A DNA stretch of 64,000 bases, taken from NCBI GenBank assembly GCA_039821605.1, contig JBCBNV010000001.1, positions 62,001 to 126,000 of the forward strand, written 5' to 3'. A program made the position numbers and the translations under genes. The notes beneath the pieces were generated by a model that was not told the origin of the DNA, searched no databases, and saw only the letters and a program-made list of their open reading frames with translations. Numbering within the stretch: the first letter of the stretch is position 1; the number at the start of each line of letters is the position of its first letter. Source of the DNA: CALBPI01 sp039821605. Its GTDB lineage: Bacteria > Pseudomonadota > Gammaproteobacteria > Steroidobacterales > Woeseiaceae. Below are positions 60,812 through 64,000 of this stretch, piece by piece.

Positions 60812-63604
60812 ATGAGTCTGATGCGTTCGTGCCTCGCCGCCACCTGTCTGCTTGCCGCCACCACACCTCTGCGGGCGGAAACGCCGGAATGGTCGAGCAC
60901 CATCGAACGCATCTCCACGGGCGTCGTTTCGATCAAGATCGATTCGACGCGGGCCTTTGACACGGGCTGGAATGTCTCGTCGCAGGCGACGGGTTTTGTC
61001 GTCGACGCCGAGCGGGGTCTCATTCTCACGAACCGGCACGTCGTGACACCGGGTCCCGTAGTGGCCGAGGCTGTCTTCCTGAACAACGAAGAAGTCTCAC
61101 TACAGCCCGTCTATTACGACCCGGTGCACGATTTCGGGTTCTACCGCTACGACCCGGCGACGCTGTCCTACATCGAACCGGCGGAGCTCGAGCTCGCCCC
61201 GGCACGCGCGCGCGTCGGTCGTGACATTCGGGTCATCGGCAACGATGCCGGCGAAAAACTCTCGATCCTCGCGGGCACGCTGGCGCGCCTGGATCGCCCA
61301 GCACCCAACTACGGCCGCGGCAACTACAACGACTTCAACACCTTCTACTACCAGGCGGCTTCGAGCACCTCGGGCGGCTCGTCGGGTTCGCCCGTCGTCG
61401 ATATCGAAGGCCGCGTGGTCGCGCTCAACGCGGGGGGCAGCAATGGGGCGGCCTCGAGCTTCTTCCTGCCGCTCGATCGCGTCGTGCGCGCGCTGGAGCA
61501 CATCCGCGCGGGTGAATCCGTGGCGCGCGGCACACTGCAAACGACCTTCGTTCGCAAGCCCTACGACGAACTTGAGCGCCTTGGCCTGCAGGCGGCGACG
61601 GAATCGCGGCTGCGCGAAGCCTTTCCCGACGACACGGGAATGCTCACCGTCGGGTTCGTGCTGCCGGGATCGCCCGCGCACAACAAGCTGCGGCCCGGCG
61701 ACATCCTCGTTGCCGTCAACGACGCGCCGCTCGTGTCATTCGTGCCGCTCGAAGCGATGCTCGACGACAACGTCGGACAGGATGTGATGCTGTCCGTCGA
61801 GCGCGGCGGCAACGCGCTCGACATTACGTTGCCTGTCGGCGACCTGCACGCGATCACGCCGCGCCGGTTCCTCGAGTTCGGCGATGCCGTCCTCAACACG
61901 CTGTCCTATCAGCAGGCGCGACACTACAACCTGCCGGCCGGTGGCGTGTTCGTGGCCAACCCCGGCTACATGCTCAGCAACTCTGCGATCGCGCGCGGCT
62001 CGGTCATCGTCGAGGTGGACGGCAAGTCCGTCGCCAACATCGACGACCTGGCCCGGGTGCTCGAAGCGCTGCCGTCGGACGCCCGCGTTCCGTTCCGCTT
62101 CGTGACGCTCGATGCACCGCGGCAGCGGCAGCTGCGAATCGTGCGTGTCGACCGCACCTGGTATCCGACGCGTTTGTGCATGCGTGACGATACGCATGGC
62201 GTTTGGCCCTGCGAGACGTTGGAGAACGGCCCCGAGAAGGCGGCCCAGGCACCGGGCTCAACGAGCTTCCCGCCGCAGGACGATTCGCGCGCCGCGAAGC
62301 TCTCGCCGTCGCTCGTGCTCGTCAACTTCGATCTGCCCTTCACGATTTCAGGTGTCGCGGAGCGCCACTACTACGGCACGGGCGTCATCGTCGACGCTGA
62401 GCGCGGGCTCGTGCTCGTCGACCGCAACACGGTGCCCATGGCCATGGGCGACGTCACGATTACCATCGCGGGCTCGCTCGAGATTCCGGCACGTGTCGCC
62501 TATGTGCATCCGCTGCACAATCTCGCCATGCTCGAATACGATCCGGCGCTTATCGGTGACACGCCTGTGCGCGCCGCGCGCTTGTCCGATGTGACGCTCA
62601 AGCCTGATGACCCGGTCTGGGTCGTCGGCCTGACGCCGTCACACCGGGTGGTGCTCCAGGAAACCCGTGTGGCATCGCGCAATCCCGCGACCATCCCGAT
62701 TTCGCGCACGCTCAGATTCCGTGATTTCAACGTGGAACTCATTTCCGTGGTAAACGCGCCGGCGGTCGACGGCGTGCTGGCAGACCGGCGCGGCAACGTC
62801 GTCGCGAGCTGGTCGAGCTTTGCGATCCAGGGCGGCAATGACGGCGGCCAGATGACACGTGGTATCCCGGCCGATGTGATCTCGGAGTTTATCGACATCG
62901 TGCGTGAGGACCGCAGCGTGTACTCGCTCGAAACCGAGTGGTCGCTGCTGCCGCTGGCCAGCGCACGCAAGCTGGGTCTGCCCGAGCAGTGGCTGGATCG
63001 ACTCGAGGCGCACAACGGCAAACGACGCCAGGCACTGGCCGTGGAACGCGTTGCCGCGGCCACCGATGCGGCCAGGACGCTGCAACCCGGCGACTTGTTG
63101 CTGACGGTCGATGGCGAACTCGTGACCTCGTTCCGCGAGGTCGAGCGCGCGATGCAGAAGCCCGTTGTCACGCTCGAGTTCTGGCGCAACCGTGAGATCG
63201 TCAGCGCTGAGGTGCGTACCGAGGTGCTCGACGGTCGCAGTGCCGACCGCGTCGTGCAGTGGGGCGGGGCACTGTTGCAGGAGCCTTACCGCGAACTCGC
63301 GCGTCAGCGCGGCATCGCGCCGACGGGCGTCTACGTGGCTTACTTCAATTACGGTTCGCCCGCGTCGCGATTCGGGCTCTGGGCCGGACGGCGTATCGTC
63401 GAGGTGAATGGAGCGCCGACGCCCGACCTGGATACCTTTCTCACAGCCGTGTCGTCGTTGCAGGACCGCGAGTCGTTGCGCCTCACGACGCTCGACTGGA
63501 ACAACACGCCTCAGGTCATCACGCTAAAGCTCGACCTGACCTACTGGCGTGGTTTCGAAATCGCGCGCAACGGCGACAGCTGGCAACGCACGCCGCTGTA
63601 CTGA
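60812..63604 (+). CDS. Double trypsin-PDZ protein of Nma111-like architecture
   Basis: A 930-residue protein. The signal peptide (MSLMRSCLAATCLLAATTPL, cut near RAE) sends it to the periplasm. The first half has an HtrA-type protease with triad His76 (TNRHVV), Asp107 (HDFGF) and Ser193 (GSSGSPVV), then PDZ-like segments (about 270-460). The second half repeats the plan from about residue 505, but the triad is lost: Asn539 (DRNTV), Asn570 (LHNLAML) and Gly for Ser (DGVLAD), followed by PDZ-like segments to the end. This layout is that of yeast Nma111 rather than of DegP. It starts 83 bases after gcvPB; substrate unknown. Confidence 0.85.
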   Translation: MSLMRSCLAATCLLAATTPLRAETPEWSSTIERISTGVVSIKIDSTRAFDTGWNVSSQATGFVVDAERGLILTNRHVVTPGPVVAEAVFLNNEEVSLQPVYYDPVHDFGFYRYDPATLSYIEPAELELAPARARVGRDIRVIGNDAGEKLSILAGTLARLDRPAPNYGRGNYNDFNTFYYQAASSTSGGSSGSPVVDIEGRVVALNAGGSNGAASSFFLPLDRVVRALEHIRAGESVARGTLQTTFVRKPYDELERLGLQAATESRLREAFPDDTGMLTVGFVLPGSPAHNKLRPGDILVAVNDAPLVSFVPLEAMLDDNVGQDVMLSVERGGNALDITLPVGDLHAITPRRFLEFGDAVLNTLSYQQARHYNLPAGGVFVANPGYMLSNSAIARGSVIVEVDGKSVANIDDLARVLEALPSDARVPFRFVTLDAPRQRQLRIVRVDRTWYPTRLCMRDDTHGVWPCETLENGPEKAAQAPGSTSFPPQDDSRAAKLSPSLVLVNFDLPFTISGVAERHYYGTGVIVDAERGLVLVDRNTVPMAMGDVTITIAGSLEIPARVAYVHPLHNLAMLEYDPALIGDTPVRAARLSDVTLKPDDPVWVVGLTPSHRVVLQETRVASRNPATIPISRTLRFRDFNVELISVVNAPAVDGVLADRRGNVVASWSSFAIQGGNDGGQMTRGIPADVISEFIDIVREDRSVYSLETEWSLLPLASARKLGLPEQWLDRLEAHNGKRRQALAVERVAAATDAARTLQPGDLLLTVDGELVTSFREVERAMQKPVVTLEFWRNREIVSAEVRTEVLDGRSADRVVQWGGALLQEPYRELARQRGIAPTGVYVAYFNYGSPASRFGLWAGRRIVEVNGAPTPDLDTFLTAVSSLQDRESLRLTTLDWNNTPQVITLKLDLTYWRGFEIARNGDSWQRTPLY

Positions 63605-63610
63605 CGCGCC

Positions 63611-64000
63611 TCAGCGCTCTCGGATTTCGTCCGCGAGCGCGCGCCAGTTGTCGATGGCCGCCAGGCAGCGCTGCCCGCGGCACAGGTAGGCCAGCGCGCC
63701 CGTGGCGGGCGCACGGTGGGCACCGAGTCCCTGCGGCAGGTCTGTGGCATCGCTCGGTATGGCCAGCGTCACGCGCGACGGTGCGTAAAGTTTCTGTACC
63801 GACTCGCGCCACTGGTTGGCCAGTGCGGCATCACCCCGAATCACGATCGTCTCGACAGGCGCCAGGTATTCGGCGAGGGCTTCGATAAAGGTCACGTGCG
63901 CCTGCGGGTATTCGCGCAGCGCGGGCAGCGCAAAAAGGAGCGCGCGCTCCGCGGCATCCAGGTAGCGCGGCTCGCCCAGCAGGTGACCCAGGCGCAGGAG
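63611..64000 (-). CDS. YyaL-type thioredoxin-domain protein (5' end outside window)
   Basis: The last 129 codons of a gene that runs off the right edge. The visible part starts LLRLGHLLGEPRYLDAAERA and has EYLAPVETIVIRGD and YLCRGQRCLAAIDNW, matching the C-terminal end of the YyaL/DUF255 family (thioredoxin-like domain plus six-hairpin helical domain, about 670-690 residues). The thioredoxin and most of the glycosidase-like part are not visible. Convergent with the Nma111-like gene. Function of the family is not established. Confidence 0.75.
   Translation of the reverse strand, partial: LLRLGHLLGEPRYLDAAERALLFALPALREYPQAHVTFIEALAEYLAPVETIVIRGDAALANQWRESVQKLYAPSRVTLAIPSDATDLPQGLGAHRAPATGALAYLCRGQRCLAAIDNWRALADEIRER

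Overview
The window is GC-rich bacterial DNA (by eye well above 60% G+C) from a gammaproteobacterium that makes bacteriochlorophyll a. Two things point there: a photosynthesis gene cluster at the left end, and typically gammaproteobacterial housekeeping blocks (zapA - 6S RNA - fau, pepP - ubiH after ygfB, a CRP/Vfr-type regulator, an AlgP-like lysine-rich protein, darP, rlmH, yhdP). Oxygen-dependent enzymes (coq7, phhA) and the ubiH-type hydroxylase show it respires, so an aerobic anoxygenic or facultative phototroph is likely. I cannot fix the genus from sequence reading alone.

Region 1 (1-17.4 kb) is the photosynthesis cluster. It starts with the 3' part of puhE, followed by the Mg-chelatase genes bchI-bchD and the accessory hydrolase bchO, overlapping start to stop, then crtB and a previously unremarkable 29-codon membrane ORF. 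crtC lies alone on the minus strand. A regulatory gap with two PpsR/CrtJ palindromes leads into the superoperon crtE-crtF-bchC-bchX-bchY-bchZ-pufQ-pufB-pufA-pufL-pufM-pufC, which ends at a strong terminator. A further PpsR box overlaps the bchC promoter. The genes cover GGPP to phytoene, hydration/methoxylation of acyclic carotenoids, Mg insertion, chlorin reduction by the nitrogenase-like COR (BchXYZ), LH1, and a reaction centre with a tetraheme cytochrome. The desaturases crtI and crtD are not in the window.

Region 2 (17.4-32.6 kb): hisI diverges from a long rightward series cysS-sufE-yidD-unknown membrane protein; a divergent merC-like / Trm112 pair; holA-nadD-rsfS-rlmH-maf-rng-yhdP-tldD; two tiny ORFs.

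Region 3 (32.6-44.4 kb): an AAA ATPase fused to an FHA domain, purK-purE, darP, pmbA (partner of tldD), a YihY membrane protein, a BtuF-like protein without signal peptide, purC, a DjlA-like co-chaperone, rpe, crp/vfr, coq7 and a DUF481 outer-membrane protein.

Region 4 (44.4-56 kb): rplM-rpsI with a structured leader, tRNA-Gln, rpiA, an AlgP-like gene with a 69-bp minisatellite, fau, 6S RNA, zapA, a ZapB-like coiled coil, ygfB, pepP, ubiH, an inactive-transglutaminase membrane protein plus ATP-grasp ligase, phhA and a divergent Lrp-type regulator.

Region 5 (56-64 kb): a tandem glycine riboswitch controlling gcvT-gcvH-gcvPA-gcvPB (split P protein), a 930-residue double trypsin/PDZ protein of Nma111-like architecture, and the 3' part of a YyaL-type protein running off the right edge. 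No insertion sequence, phage, CRISPR array or rRNA gene was seen.
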